From NCBI GenBank assembly GCA_023388255.1, contig JAEWGO010000022.1, positions 1 through 64,000 on the forward strand: DNA of 64,000 bases, in the 5' to 3' direction. This document shows positions 8,856 through 17,946 of this stretch, in pieces. The notes below the pieces were generated by a model. It was not told where the DNA came from and searched no databases. It was given only the letters and a program-made list of their open reading frames with translations. The translations under genes and the position numbers were made by a program. How positions within the stretch are numbered: position 1 is the stretch's first letter; every line of letters starts with the position of its first letter. The DNA comes from Pseudomonadota bacterium (lineage in GTDB: Bacteria > Pseudomonadota > Gammaproteobacteria > Xanthomonadales > Rhodanobacteraceae).

Positions 8856-9530
8856 TCAGCCCGCCGAGATCGCCGCCTGCATCTTCGCGATGACTGCGCG
8901 GTAGTCCTTCTCGTTGAACACCGCCGAACCGGCGACGAAGGTGTCGGCGCCGGCGCGCGCAATCTCGCCGATGTTGTCGGGCTTCACGCCGCCGTCGATT
9001 TCAAGGCGGATCTCGCGGCCGCTCGCATCGATGCGCTCGCGCGCGAGGCGCAGCTTGTCGAGCGCGGTCGGGATGAAACTCTGGCCGCCGAAGCCGGGAT
9101 TGACCGACATGATAAGCACGAGGTCGAGCTTGTCGAGCACGTAGTCGAGATAGTTCAGCGAGGTCGCCGGATTGAACACGAGGCCAGCCTTGCAGCCATT
9201 GTCATGGATCAGCTGGATCGTGCGGTCGATGTGCTCGCTCGCTTCGGGGTGAAAACTGATCAGGCTGGCACCTGCCTTGGCGAAATCCGGCACGATGCGG
9301 TCGACCGGCTTGACCATCAGATGCACGTCGATCGGCGCGGTGACGCCATGCTTGCGCAGCGCCTGGCAGACCAGCGGACCGATCGTCAGGTTCGGCACGT
9401 AGTGGTTGTCCATCACGTCGAAATGGATCCATTCGGCGCCGGCAGCGATGACGGCGTCGACTTCTTCGCCGAGGCGCGCGAAGTCGGCGGAGAGGATCGA
9501 CGGTGCGATCACGGGCGACAGCTTGGCCAT
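8856..9530 (-). CDS. rpe: Ribulose-phosphate 3-epimerase
   Basis: A 224-residue TIM-barrel enzyme interconverting ribulose 5-phosphate and xylulose 5-phosphate in the pentose phosphate pathway. Family motifs are present in order: APSILSADFARLGEEV, HFDVMDNHYVPNLTIGP, HLMVKPVDR, VLIMSVNPGFGGQSF and EIDGGVKPDN, including the metal-binding His and Asp residues. ATG 9530 is chosen because the protein begins MAKLSP and is preceded by GGGAGAA. In related genomes rpe is often close to trpE on the same strand; here the sortase cassette lies between them. Confidence 0.96.
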   Translation of the reverse strand: MAKLSPVIAPSILSADFARLGEEVDAVIAAGAEWIHFDVMDNHYVPNLTIGPLVCQALRKHGVTAPIDVHLMVKPVDRIVPDFAKAGASLISFHPEASEHIDRTIQLIHDNGCKAGLVFNPATSLNYLDYVLDKLDLVLIMSVNPGFGGQSFIPTALDKLRLARERIDASGREIRLEIDGGVKPDNIGEIARAGADTFVAGSAVFNEKDYRAVIAKMQAAISAG

Positions 9531-9668
9531 GCGGATTCTCCCTTCAACCAGATGATGTGACTCGGGGCACTTTCGCACCGGCGGCGGCGCATGGCCAATG
9601 GCGCGGTTGCGGCGTGGTGGCGCGGCTCGTCGGCATGCTGCTGCTAAGCTCGGGAAATGCCCGCATCC

Positions 9669-10472
9669 TCACTTCAATCCGCGCTCGCTCTTGATGCGTT
9701 CGTAGGCCGCGTTGATCTCGCGCGCGCGCTCCTCGGCGCGGCGCTTGAGCTCGTCCGGCACGTCGCTGCCTAGCTTGTCAGGATGATGCTGGCTCATCAG
9801 CTTGCGGTAGGCCCGCTTGATGTCGCGCTCTTGCGCGCCGCGTTCGATGCCGAGCACGGCGTACGGATCGACCTCGAACGGACGCGACGGCGGCTGTCGC
9901 GAGCCGTAGCCGGCGTTGCCGTAACCCGCACCGCCGGCACCACGCGCGGCCGAGGCATAGCCGCGCATCGCCGACAGCGCCGCGAGCTCGTGGTCGCTGA
10001 CGCCGAGCGAGCCGCACAGCTTGCGCACCAGCGCGAGCTTGGGCTGGGCCAGCGCGCCTTCGGCGTGGACAAGGTCGAGCAGCAGATCGAGCACGATGAA
10101 AGCCAGGTCGCGGCGGCTGTTGCACCAGGTCTTGAGGTCGGCGATCGCGATGCCGATATCGAAGCCGTCCTGCTTGCCGGCGGTGAAGCGCGCGATCGCG
10201 ACCTGGCGCTGCGCGCCGTCGAGACGCAGGCGTGTCATCAAGGCCTCGGTCGCGGCGATCTCGGGCTCGGAAACGCGGCCATCCGATTTGGACAACGCGC
10301 CGGCGAACGCGAACAATGGCTCGATGAAGCCGCGTCCCATCGACGGCGGCCGCATGCGCGTGACGGCGCTGTCGTAGAAATGCCCCAGTACGGCGCCGAT
10401 CAGCAGGCCGATCGGATTGTGGAACAGGATCAGGCCGACGATCGCGCCGACCAGCTTGCCGACGACGCTCAT
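9669..10472 (-). CDS. djlA: DjlA-type membrane-anchored J-domain co-chaperone
   Basis: A 267-residue protein with the DjlA layout: a short N-terminal glycine-rich membrane segment (VVGKLVGAIVGLILF), a central TerB-like domain at about 50-170, a Gly/Ala/Tyr-rich linker, and a C-terminal J domain from about 202 containing the essential HPD in SQHHPDKLGSD. In known systems DjlA recruits DnaK to the inner membrane. ATG 10472 is preferred because it starts directly ahead of the anchor. It is divergent from purC. Confidence 0.9.
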   Translation of the reverse strand: MSVVGKLVGAIVGLILFHNPIGLLIGAVLGHFYDSAVTRMRPPSMGRGFIEPLFAFAGALSKSDGRVSEPEIAATEALMTRLRLDGAQRQVAIARFTAGKQDGFDIGIAIADLKTWCNSRRDLAFIVLDLLLDLVHAEGALAQPKLALVRKLCGSLGVSDHELAALSAMRGYASAARGAGGAGYGNAGYGSRQPPSRPFEVDPYAVLGIERGAQERDIKRAYRKLMSQHHPDKLGSDVPDELKRRAEERAREINAAYERIKSERGLK

Positions 10473-10679
10473 AGGCCACCCACCGCGCGGCGCACGCATC
10501 TGCGCGGGGTGGCCACGATCGGGCCTGCTGCGTATCGCATCTGCCGCATGGGCACTCCACTCGAAAGGCGGCGGATTCTAGCAAGACACGGCTGAAGGCC
10601 GATTCAGCCGCGCCGGCATGCCGGAATCGCCGCGCTGCGCCGTACAATCCACGGTCGCTACCCTCCATGGAATCCCGTC

Positions 10680-11576
10680 GTGCCGACCGTCCTTTCGCAA
10701 TCGAATCTCCCCGGCCTCGAACTGATCCATCGCGGCAAGGTGCGCGATGTCTATGCGATCGGCGCCGACGAGTTGCTGATCGTCGCCAGCGACCGCCTGT
10801 CCGCATTCGATGTCGTGCTGCCCGACCCGATCCCGGGCAAGGGCGAGATGCTGACCCAGATCTCGAACTTCTGGTTCGACAAGACCGCGCACCTGCTGCC
10901 GAACCATTTGACCGGTCGCGCCGTCGCCGACGCGCTGCCGCCCGGCACCGACGTCGCGCTGTACGCGCGACGCAGCGTCGTCGCCAAGCGGTTGAAGCCG
11001 GTGCCGGTCGAGGCGATCGCGCGCGGCTACCTGATCGGCTCCGGCTGGAAGGACTACCAGGCCGGCGGCTCGCTCTGCGGCATCACGCTGCCGCCTGGCC
11101 TGCAGCAGGCCGAACGCCTGCCGCAGCCGATCTTCACGCCGTCGACCAAGGCCGCGGCCGGCAATCACGACGAGAACATCACGTTCGATGCGGTCGTCGC
11201 CACGATCGGCGCCGACCTCGCCGAACAGGTGCGTGCAGCGACTCTCGCGATCTACACGTTCGCCGCTGCCTATGCAGCCGAGCGTGGTTTGATCATCGCC
11301 GACACCAAGTTCGAATTCGGCACCGACGCGGACGGCACGCTGTATGTGATGGACGAGATGCTGACACCGGATTCATCGCGTTTCTGGCCTGCGTCCGAAT
11401 ACCGCGTCGGTACCAGTCCGCCAAGCTACGACAAGCAGTTCGTACGCGACTATCTCGAAACGCTGAGCTGGAACAAGCAGGCCCCCGGCCCTCTGTTGCC
11501 GCGCGAAATCATCGACGGCACCGCGGCTAAGTACGCGGAGGCACTGCAGCGGATCGCCGGCATCGCGCTCGACTGA
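10680..11576 (+). CDS. purC: Phosphoribosylaminoimidazole-succinocarboxamide synthase
   Basis: SAICAR synthetase of de novo purine synthesis, 298 residues, the longer form common in Gammaproteobacteria outside the enterics. Diagnostic segments are LIHRGKVRDVYAIG near the N-terminus, VVAKRLKPVPVEAIARGYL, and IADTKFEFGTD with MDEMLTPDSSRFW for nucleotide and substrate binding. The start is a GTG at 10680; a nearby ATG is out of frame. A small exporter gene follows after 7 bp, so the two may be cotranscribed. Confidence 0.96.
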   Translation: MPTVLSQSNLPGLELIHRGKVRDVYAIGADELLIVASDRLSAFDVVLPDPIPGKGEMLTQISNFWFDKTAHLLPNHLTGRAVADALPPGTDVALYARRSVVAKRLKPVPVEAIARGYLIGSGWKDYQAGGSLCGITLPPGLQQAERLPQPIFTPSTKAAAGNHDENITFDAVVATIGADLAEQVRAATLAIYTFAAAYAAERGLIIADTKFEFGTDADGTLYVMDEMLTPDSSRFWPASEYRVGTSPPSYDKQFVRDYLETLSWNKQAPGPLLPREIIDGTAAKYAEALQRIAGIALD

Positions 11577-11583
11577 GCCGGCG

Positions 11584-11913
11584 ATGGGCTATCTGTACCT
11601 TGCCATCGCGATCGTCGCCGAAGTGATCGGCACTTCGGCGCTGAAGGCGTCCGAGGGATTCACGCGCCCGCTGCCGTCGTTGCTGGTGGTCGCCGGCTAC
11701 GGCATCGCGTTCTGGTTCCTGTCGCTGGTGTTGCGTACGATCCCGGTCGGCATCGCTTACGCCATCTGGTCCGGCGTCGGGGTTGCCCTGATCGCGCTGA
11801 TCGGCTGGGTCGCATATCGTCAGACGCTCGACGCCGGGGCCATCGCAGGCATCGTGCTGATCGTCGCCGGAGTGCTGGTGATCCAGCTCTTCTCGCGCAG
11901 CTCGGCGCACTGA
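11584..11913 (+). CDS. emrE: EmrE-type small multidrug resistance exporter
   Basis: A 109-residue four-helix inner-membrane protein of the SMR family, acting as an antiparallel dimer that exchanges protons for cationic drugs. The essential membrane Glu lies in IVAEVIGTS of helix 1, and GIAYAIWSGVG in helix 3 is the family signature. Length and sequence fit the EmrE/QAC branch better than the Gdx/SugE branch, because the GTSALKASEGFTR segment follows EmrE. It starts 7 bp after purC. Confidence 0.9.
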   Translation: MGYLYLAIAIVAEVIGTSALKASEGFTRPLPSLLVVAGYGIAFWFLSLVLRTIPVGIAYAIWSGVGVALIALIGWVAYRQTLDAGAIAGIVLIVAGVLVIQLFSRSSAH

Positions 11914-12014
11914 GCGGAAATCACGCCCATGCGGCAACGCTGCAGCGCGGCTTTCATCGCGGCGCAACTCGTCCTAGATTGGCCTTTGCCATTCCATCTT
12001 CCGGGGCCACGAGC

Positions 12015-12479
12015 ATGCGCAGCGTCAACGACTGGTTCGGCAGCTACAGCAGCGATCACCAGAACCCGACCAATCGCCTGATCCACTGGATCTGCGTGCC
12101 CGCGATCCTGTGGGCCGTGATCGCCGCCCTGTGGCTGATTCCGGTATCGCCATCGATCGGTCGGGCGGGATTGTGGTGCGGACTGGTGATGGTCGGCGCG
12201 TTCGCGTTCTACTGGCGCATGTCGCGCCCGCTCGGCACGGCGATGCTGCTCGTGTTCGTGCTGCTCGGCCTGCTGACCGAGGTGCTGTACCGCACGCTTG
12301 GGCCGAGTACCTTGATGTGGCTGGCAATCGGCGTGTTCGTGGTCGCGTGGATCGGCCAGTTCGTCGGCCATCTGATCGAAGGCCGCAAACCCTCCTTCCT
12401 GACCGACCTCGCCTACCTGCTGATCGGCCCGGCATGGTTGACCGGCAAGATCATGCGCCGGCTCGGCATCGCGTACTGA
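12015..12479 (+). CDS. Mpo1-like (DUF962) membrane protein
   Basis: A 154-residue protein with four to five predicted membrane helices. It belongs to the DUF962/YGL010w family, whose yeast member Mpo1 is an iron-dependent dioxygenase acting on 2-hydroxy fatty acids. Conserved residues are HQNPTNRLIHWICVP near the N-terminus and WIGQFVGHLIEGRKPS toward the C-terminus, with the His residues expected for metal binding. ATG 12015 is chosen as the start directly before this block. Bacterial function is not established. Confidence 0.8.
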   Translation: MRSVNDWFGSYSSDHQNPTNRLIHWICVPAILWAVIAALWLIPVSPSIGRAGLWCGLVMVGAFAFYWRMSRPLGTAMLLVFVLLGLLTEVLYRTLGPSTLMWLAIGVFVVAWIGQFVGHLIEGRKPSFLTDLAYLLIGPAWLTGKIMRRLGIAY

Positions 12480-12618
12480 TCAACCCGCCGTCAAAAGCCT
12501 CGGGAGGATTCGGCGCGCTCCATCTTGGATGTCGCGCATCGCCTTCGTGATGCGTTCGCCGCATTGCGTGCCGAGGTAGCACGAATCTCCGCTTCCCGGC
12601 ATTCCTTGAGTGGCCCGG

Positions 12619-12652
12619 AAAAGAAAACGGCGCGACAAAGTCGCGCCGTTTC
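12619..12652 (-). terminator. Rho-independent terminator after the lipase gene
   Basis: A perfect 12-bp stem (12625-12636 with 12640-12651, loop of three bases) is followed on the minus strand by a T-rich tract. It lies about 55 bp downstream of the minus-strand lipase gene. The tail on the plus strand is weaker, so it mainly serves the lipase transcript. Confidence 0.8.
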
Positions 12653-12705
12653 CGCAGTATCAGACGTGGTTTCGCCCGATGCAGAAGTTCACATCGTGCG
12701 CAGCC

Positions 12706-14877
12706 TCAATCTTGCTTGATGATCGCGCCATTGTTGACCAGCACACCGAACCCGCCATAGCTCAGGAAACTGGCCATTTCGCCCTGCATTTCCTGCGTCA
12801 CCAGCGGATAGTCGGTCGGATCGAGCAACGAGCCGTGCTCGCCCTGCAGGAAGCGCACCGCGCCCTGCAGGCCATTTGTCGTCAACAGAACGGTCTTGGT
12901 GATCGGATACATGCCGAGCGCCGCGATCAACGGCTCGGTACCGGAAAGCGGTGCGCCTGCGACGCGGTTCGGAATGACCTGGTCGCCCGGGAAGCCATCA
13001 CTGCCGACAACTTCCTGCAGCAGCAGGTTCTTGCCATGCTGCACGATATTGCCTTCGTCGTCCCGCTGCAGCAGCAGCTTCGTGCCGTTACCAGCGAAGT
13101 TGATCGGATCGCCGGAATCAATGACGGTCTGGGTCGCCGCGAAATAGGCGTCGTAGGCAGGCGTGCCCTGCTCCAGGCCGGCCGCAGCGAGGCCGGCATG
13201 GATCGCCGGGCCGAACGCCGGCGATGCATCGAGCAGGCGCGCGATACCGCCGCCCGGAACATTCAACACCGCGTTTTTCACCGTCGGATCGATCGCGAGG
13301 AACGTGGTGCCGACGATGCTGCCGAGCGACTGGCCGACGAAGCTGACCTTGGCCGTATCGAAGTCGGTGCCGGCGGAGACATGCATGGCGGACACCGCGC
13401 GCGACAGCGTGAGCAGGTCGGCGGCGCCTTCGCGCAGGTTGTCGCGCGAGGTCAGCAGGCTGGTCAGGTTGATGAAATAGCTGCCGGACGGATCGATCTT
13501 GCCATCCGGACCGGGTGCGCCGGTCGTATTGTTCTGCAGGTCGAGATCGAATGTGCGCTCATGCGCGCCGAGCGCGGCGAGCGGCGTGTTGCCGACATAG
13601 AACGGATTCGTCTTGTCGGTGAGGCCGTGCAGCGGCAAGTCCATCGAGACGACCGCGAAACCCTGCGCGGCAAGCGTGCCGGCCACCGCGAACATGTCGG
13701 TGCGGTTGCGCGTGATGCCGTGCTGGAAGATCACCAGCGGCCAACCGGCAGCCGGCTTGGTCTTGCCGGAGTTCGCGTTCGGCAGTGTCAACAGCAGCGG
13801 CACCGTCTGCGTCGAGGTGGCGACCGGCAGTGGATTGGCGAACGTGACGTTGGTCGAGGTCGGATCGAGTCCGGCCTGGTCGAACGGCGGCACATAGGCA
13901 CCCGGCGCCGCATTCCAGTGGCCGGTCAGCGGCGCGGTCGGATTGGTCTGGCTCGGTGCGCTCAGGTAGTAAGGCAAGTCGATCGTGCCCATGTAGATGT
14001 CGGCCACCGGTGGCAGGCCGGCACCGAGATCGGCGAGCGTCTTGCCGGTCGGCGCGAGTACCGTCTTCGCCGCGGGCGACTGCGCGATCCTGCCCTCGAG
14101 GGCGAGGAAGGTCGGCGTGATGCTCTGCGTGGTGGCGGTCCACGACAGCACGATCGATCCCGGCGCCACGCCGGCCGACACGGCTGCAGCCTCCTGCGAA
14201 TTGACCAGCTGGCGCAGCGGTTCGAGTGCACATGCGCTCGCCGCCGGCAATGCCGGATTGGTCGACTGGCCGTTCGCGCACAGCACGTTCGGGCTCTCGG
14301 TGAAGCGATAGATCAGCGCTTGGCGGACATTGCCGCCATCGGTGTTCTTGATGCCGTTGGTCAGCACGGCCATGTACGAGGTCAGCTGTTTCAGCGGGCT
14401 GGTCGGCACGATCGCGAGCGTGCGACCGGTCGTGTCCGACGGCGCCAATGCGACGACGAATTCGGCCGGCGAGGCGAGTTCGCGCTTGACGCCGGTGACG
14501 CCGCCGCCCGGGCCGGTCAGGCTGACCTCGAACACGCGCACGGTCTGGCCGCCGACCAGCGAAGACGCGTCGATCGGCGCGGAGAACGTGGTCGACCACG
14601 GCGCCGTGGTGCTGAAGCCATCGAGCGCGTTCATCGCGAGCTTCGGTCCGGCGTCGGGCGCAGTCGGATCGACCGGGATGTTGAGGGTCAGGTCGGTGGT
14701 GCCGTTGAGCAGCAGGTTGGTCGGGAACGGCACCTGTCCGCTGCTCGGATCGAAGTTCGCGATCGTGTGGAATGTGACCGGCGCGGTGTAGTCGTAGGCC
14801 TGCGCGTCGTGCGCGGCGTACGTGGCGAACAGCGTCGTGGCGACGACAATCGCACTCGTAAGCAATCGAACCTGCAT
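12706..14877 (-). CDS. Secreted Pla-1/cef (VolA-like) family lipase
   Basis: A 723-residue exported alpha/beta hydrolase. Residues 1-27 form a signal peptide ending near DAQA. The N-terminal half has the Ig-like region of bacterial virulence-factor lipases (FPTNLLL, ALDGFSTTAP). The hydrolase half has the oxyanion segment VIFQHGITRNR and the nucleophile elbow VGQSLGS. A late His (GEHGSLLDP) is a plausible third catalytic residue. Relatives include VolA, a surface-exposed lysophospholipase, but no lipobox is present here, so it is more likely periplasmic or secreted. It is monocistronic with its own terminator. Confidence 0.88.
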   Translation of the reverse strand: MQVRLLTSAIVVATTLFATYAAHDAQAYDYTAPVTFHTIANFDPSSGQVPFPTNLLLNGTTDLTLNIPVDPTAPDAGPKLAMNALDGFSTTAPWSTTFSAPIDASSLVGGQTVRVFEVSLTGPGGGVTGVKRELASPAEFVVALAPSDTTGRTLAIVPTSPLKQLTSYMAVLTNGIKNTDGGNVRQALIYRFTESPNVLCANGQSTNPALPAASACALEPLRQLVNSQEAAAVSAGVAPGSIVLSWTATTQSITPTFLALEGRIAQSPAAKTVLAPTGKTLADLGAGLPPVADIYMGTIDLPYYLSAPSQTNPTAPLTGHWNAAPGAYVPPFDQAGLDPTSTNVTFANPLPVATSTQTVPLLLTLPNANSGKTKPAAGWPLVIFQHGITRNRTDMFAVAGTLAAQGFAVVSMDLPLHGLTDKTNPFYVGNTPLAALGAHERTFDLDLQNNTTGAPGPDGKIDPSGSYFINLTSLLTSRDNLREGAADLLTLSRAVSAMHVSAGTDFDTAKVSFVGQSLGSIVGTTFLAIDPTVKNAVLNVPGGGIARLLDASPAFGPAIHAGLAAAGLEQGTPAYDAYFAATQTVIDSGDPINFAGNGTKLLLQRDDEGNIVQHGKNLLLQEVVGSDGFPGDQVIPNRVAGAPLSGTEPLIAALGMYPITKTVLLTTNGLQGAVRFLQGEHGSLLDPTDYPLVTQEMQGEMASFLSYGGFGVLVNNGAIIKQD

Positions 14878-15000
14878 GGGTTTGTCCCTCTGATGGCGTA
14901 GACGACCTGAACGCGTCGCATCTTAGCGTTCAAACGATCGTTGGCAACGCTGCACTGCGGCGAGAAGTCCGTGTATGGAAGCGCTCGCTGGCTGGACAGT

Positions 15001-15756
15001 TCAGGAGGTAGTGACGTCCAGCAAGTCCAGCGCCCGGCCGTTCGCATCGCGCACACCCTGCTGCAGTTCCTGCAAGCGCCGGATCGACGGGCACAGCGCC
15101 TGGATCTGCGGTCGCAGTGCCTGCATGCGTCGCTCCAGCCTCGGCTGCAGGTCGCCGCCGAGGCTGGCCGCGCGGTCGCGCAGGGTCGCCGCCGCATCGA
15201 GATCGCCCGACATCGCCGCCGACACGGCCTGCTGGCCGAGGTCAGCCGCGATCAGCGGCGCAATGTCGGTCGCGATGTCGTCGGCATAACGGTCGAATGC
15301 ATCGCCCTGCCAATCGTGCGTGCTGTTGCTGGCATCGATGCGGCGCTTGAGATCGGCTGCATGGGCGGCGAGCCGGCGGTCGAGGTCGGCGCGCGTGTCG
15401 GCGGCGAGACCGAGCCCGCCGGTTTCCGCGCGCACGGCCTGCACGGCAAGGTCGACGCCGTTGCGCGCGACCGTCCTTGCCTTCGGCACCAGCATGCGCA
15501 ATTCCTGCTCGAACAGCACGAGCCGGTCGCGCTCCTCGGTGTTCGGCGCGGCGGCCATGCCATCGACGACGAGTCGCCCATTGCGCAGGTCGATCCCGCG
15601 CGGTGCCGGCGCGGCGCGATCGAAGCGCAAGACATTCGGCGTGATCGTCAGGTCGTAACTGCTGCTCGCGCCACAGGTGTCGGCGAGATCCGGCGCGGAC
15701 GCGGCGTGAGTGTTCGCTGCAACCAGCGCGACGACGAGAACGGGAAACAGGCGCAT
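15001..15756 (-). CDS. DUF2884 (YggN-like) periplasmic protein
   Basis: A 251-residue protein with a signal peptide at 1-18. It has a short beta-rich start (YDLTITPNVLRFDR, IDLRNGRLVVDG) and a long helical remainder, the pattern of DUF2884/YggN proteins. Cys residues at about 28 and 227 could form a disulfide. The start ATG 15756 is preceded by AAGGA. No enzymatic motif is visible, and the molecular role of this family is unknown. It is separated by 87 bp from the epimerase gene on the same strand. Confidence 0.7.
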   Translation of the reverse strand: MRLFPVLVVALVAANTHAASAPDLADTCGASSSYDLTITPNVLRFDRAAPAPRGIDLRNGRLVVDGMAAAPNTEERDRLVLFEQELRMLVPKARTVARNGVDLAVQAVRAETGGLGLAADTRADLDRRLAAHAADLKRRIDASNSTHDWQGDAFDRYADDIATDIAPLIAADLGQQAVSAAMSGDLDAAATLRDRAASLGGDLQPRLERRMQALRPQIQALCPSIRRLQELQQGVRDANGRALDLLDVTTS

Positions 15757-15843
15757 GGACGAATCCTTGAAGAGTTGACCGCGCAGCGATAGCCGAGTGT
15801 GCGCCAATCGGCGCTGAACCGTGGCCACGCCGAGGACGCGCAC

Positions 15844-16716
15844 TCAGTCCGTGCGCTGCGGAATCCAGCTCTCCGCGTGCGGCCGGAACGCACGCGGCGC
15901 CCAGCCGAAATCCTCGGTCGCGGCCGTATCGTCGGCGACGAGGTTGCGTCGCATGCGTGCGACGGCCATGTGTCGCGGCGACGGCAGTCCGAGCGCGTGC
16001 GCAAGGCCGAGCAGCGCATGCGCGACGCCGAGCGGAATCGGCAGCGGCAACGTGCGCACCGGCAACGATGCGCGCACACGCTGCAGCATTGCGTCGAAAG
16101 CGAGTCGTTCGCCACCGCCCAACGCGTAGATGCGATTGCGCGTGCGCGCTTCGTCGAGCGCGGCAACGCAGGCCGCGGCGAGATCGTCGGCATGCACCGG
16201 CTGACGCAACCCGCTCGCACCGAAAACCCGCGGGAACACACGCCAGCGCTGCGCGAAGCGCGCAATCGGAGTCAGGCTGCGGTCGATGCCTGCGCCATAG
16301 ATCAAGGTCGGCCGGAACAGTGTCCAGGCGGCGCCGGCCGCATCGGCGCGCTTCCGCAGGCGCTCCTCGGCCTCGCCCAGACGCGCGGCGAGCACGCGTT
16401 CGACCGGATCGTCGGAATCGCGCTTGCTCTCGCGGCTCATCGAGCTGAATGCGATCACACGGGGAGTCCCCTCGAGGCCGACCTGCGCGAACCAGTGCGC
16501 GAACGCGTCGAGCGGGCCGAGGCTGAATACGGCATCGAATGCCGGCAGCGTGGGCACGCCCGTGTCGAGATTTCCGACAATCCAACGCAGGCGCGAACTC
16601 GCACTCTCGCGCGGCACGCGGCTCAATGCGAGCAGCGAATGGCCATCGGCAAGCAGACGCGGCAACAGGAAGCGTCCGATTGCTCCGCTCGCTCCGACGA
16701 CCAGCAACGTTGCCAT
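15844..16716 (-). CDS. NAD-dependent epimerase/dehydratase family protein
   Basis: A 290-residue extended-SDR-like protein. The nucleotide-binding motif is VVGASGAIGRFLLPRLL at residues 5-21, and VIAFSSMSRESKRDSDD and FRPTLIYGAGID match the catalytic and substrate regions of NAD-dependent epimerases. The usual YxxxK pair is not obvious, which is common in the YfcH/YeeZ-like branch. Its ATG overlaps the TGA of the upstream kinase-like gene (TGATG), so translation is coupled. The substrate cannot be named. Confidence 0.8.
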   Translation of the reverse strand: MATLLVVGASGAIGRFLLPRLLADGHSLLALSRVPRESASSRLRWIVGNLDTGVPTLPAFDAVFSLGPLDAFAHWFAQVGLEGTPRVIAFSSMSRESKRDSDDPVERVLAARLGEAEERLRKRADAAGAAWTLFRPTLIYGAGIDRSLTPIARFAQRWRVFPRVFGASGLRQPVHADDLAAACVAALDEARTRNRIYALGGGERLAFDAMLQRVRASLPVRTLPLPIPLGVAHALLGLAHALGLPSPRHMAVARMRRNLVADDTAATEDFGWAPRAFRPHAESWIPQRTD

Positions 16717-17732
16717 CAAGCCACGGCGGCAGCCGCCTGCGGCGATACCAGCGGCAGAGTCAGCGTGAAGGTGGAGCCCAGCCCGCGCGTCGTGCGCACG
16801 CTGATCGTGCCACCGAGATCCTCGACCAATTGCTGCGCGAAACTGAGGCCGACCGCAGCTTCGTCCGCGGCCTCTTCGACGAACAACGCAGCAGCCTCGG
16901 CCGCCGCCGTCCGCTCGCTGCCGGCGCTGCCGGTTTCGGCGATCGCGATTTCGACGGCGCCATCGCCGTTGCGCGTGGTCGCCGTCAGCGTCCCGTGCGC
17001 CTCGATCGTGCGCGCGGCATGGTCGAGCACGTGCAGGAACAACTGGCGAACTTCAGCTGCCGGAGCGCGCAACGCCGGCAGCTCGGCGTAGGCGCGACCG
17101 ATGCGCACGCGCTCGCCGAGCCGCGGCGCGAGCACGCGCAACGCATCGTCCATGCAGGCGTTGACGTCGGCCGTCGGCGCCATCGACTCGCCCTGCGGCG
17201 AGAATGCCTGCAAACCATGGGTGAAGTCGGACAATGTGCGGATTTCGCCAAGGCCGCCACCGAGCGCGGCGTTGCCTTTGTGCAGGGCGTGCGTGGTCAG
17301 CAATGCACGCGCCTCGAACAACTTGCGGCGCGCGCCTTCGACATGCTGCATGAGCTGGTCCACGGTCGCCTTGTCGGCACCGAGGATCAATTCCACCGGC
17401 TGCAGGCAATACTGCACCGCAGAGTCATAGCGACCGACACGCTCACGATAGTCGCCAAGCTCGGCACCGGCGGATTCGAGCGTCGCGCGTGCCGAATCCA
17501 AGCGGTCGTGCAGATGCACCGCGGCTTCCGCCAGCGGACCGCCGAACGCCGCCGCGCGCGCGGATTCCATCAACTGCGTGTGCTTGGCATGCAACGCATC
17601 GACTTCGTTTTCGGCCTCCAGCCGGGCATAGAGCAGCTCGCTCGCATGCGCGCGCTCGATGCCCAGACGACGCCACAGCACGATCGCCGTGGCGATCGCC
17701 AGCACGGCCAGAACCCATCCGATCCACTCCAT
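16716..17732 (-). CDS. Histidine-kinase-like protein with eroded ATP-binding motifs
   Basis: A 338-residue protein with one N-terminal membrane helix (WIGWVLAVLAIATAIVLW), a long helical region from about 35 to 200, and a C-terminal domain shaped like a kinase HATPase. The G3 box survives (LGSTFTLTL). The N-box Asn is replaced (VLDHAAR), the G1 box reads ETGSAG rather than DTGxG, and the G2 box has lost its glycines (EAAVGLSFA). No phosphoacceptor H-box is seen. GGGGGAGAGGGCG precedes ATG 17732. It is probably a signalling scaffold or a pseudokinase, coupled to the epimerase gene. Confidence 0.7.
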   Translation of the reverse strand: MEWIGWVLAVLAIATAIVLWRRLGIERAHASELLYARLEAENEVDALHAKHTQLMESARAAAFGGPLAEAAVHLHDRLDSARATLESAGAELGDYRERVGRYDSAVQYCLQPVELILGADKATVDQLMQHVEGARRKLFEARALLTTHALHKGNAALGGGLGEIRTLSDFTHGLQAFSPQGESMAPTADVNACMDDALRVLAPRLGERVRIGRAYAELPALRAPAAEVRQLFLHVLDHAARTIEAHGTLTATTRNGDGAVEIAIAETGSAGSERTAAAEAAALFVEEAADEAAVGLSFAQQLVEDLGGTISVRTTRGLGSTFTLTLPLVSPQAAAAVA

Positions 17733-17946
17733 CGCCCTCTCCCCCGCAACCATGCGAATCCGCGCGGGAACGCGCAGCTCGCCAGTCAAGCCATCGCCGC
17801 AGCATAGAACGCCATTCGCGCCGGCGCCAACGCGGGATGTCGAGCAGCGCACAATCCTGCAGTTCGGCACGCGAAGTTCGCCCGCTCCGGCATGTACCCT
17901 CCCCCACGGGGGATTACCGAGCGCGGCCATTCAGAGGAGCACACCG

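Noticed and set aside
12610..14901. Plus-strand frame of about 763 codons opposite the lipase gene
   Set aside because: It mirrors the lipase coding sequence and has no recognisable domain; the lipase has a signal peptide and catalytic motifs.
15844..17732. Two-component histidine kinase with a downstream response regulator
   Set aside because: The downstream gene is an epimerase-like protein, no receiver domain is nearby, and the kinase-like protein lacks catalytic motifs.
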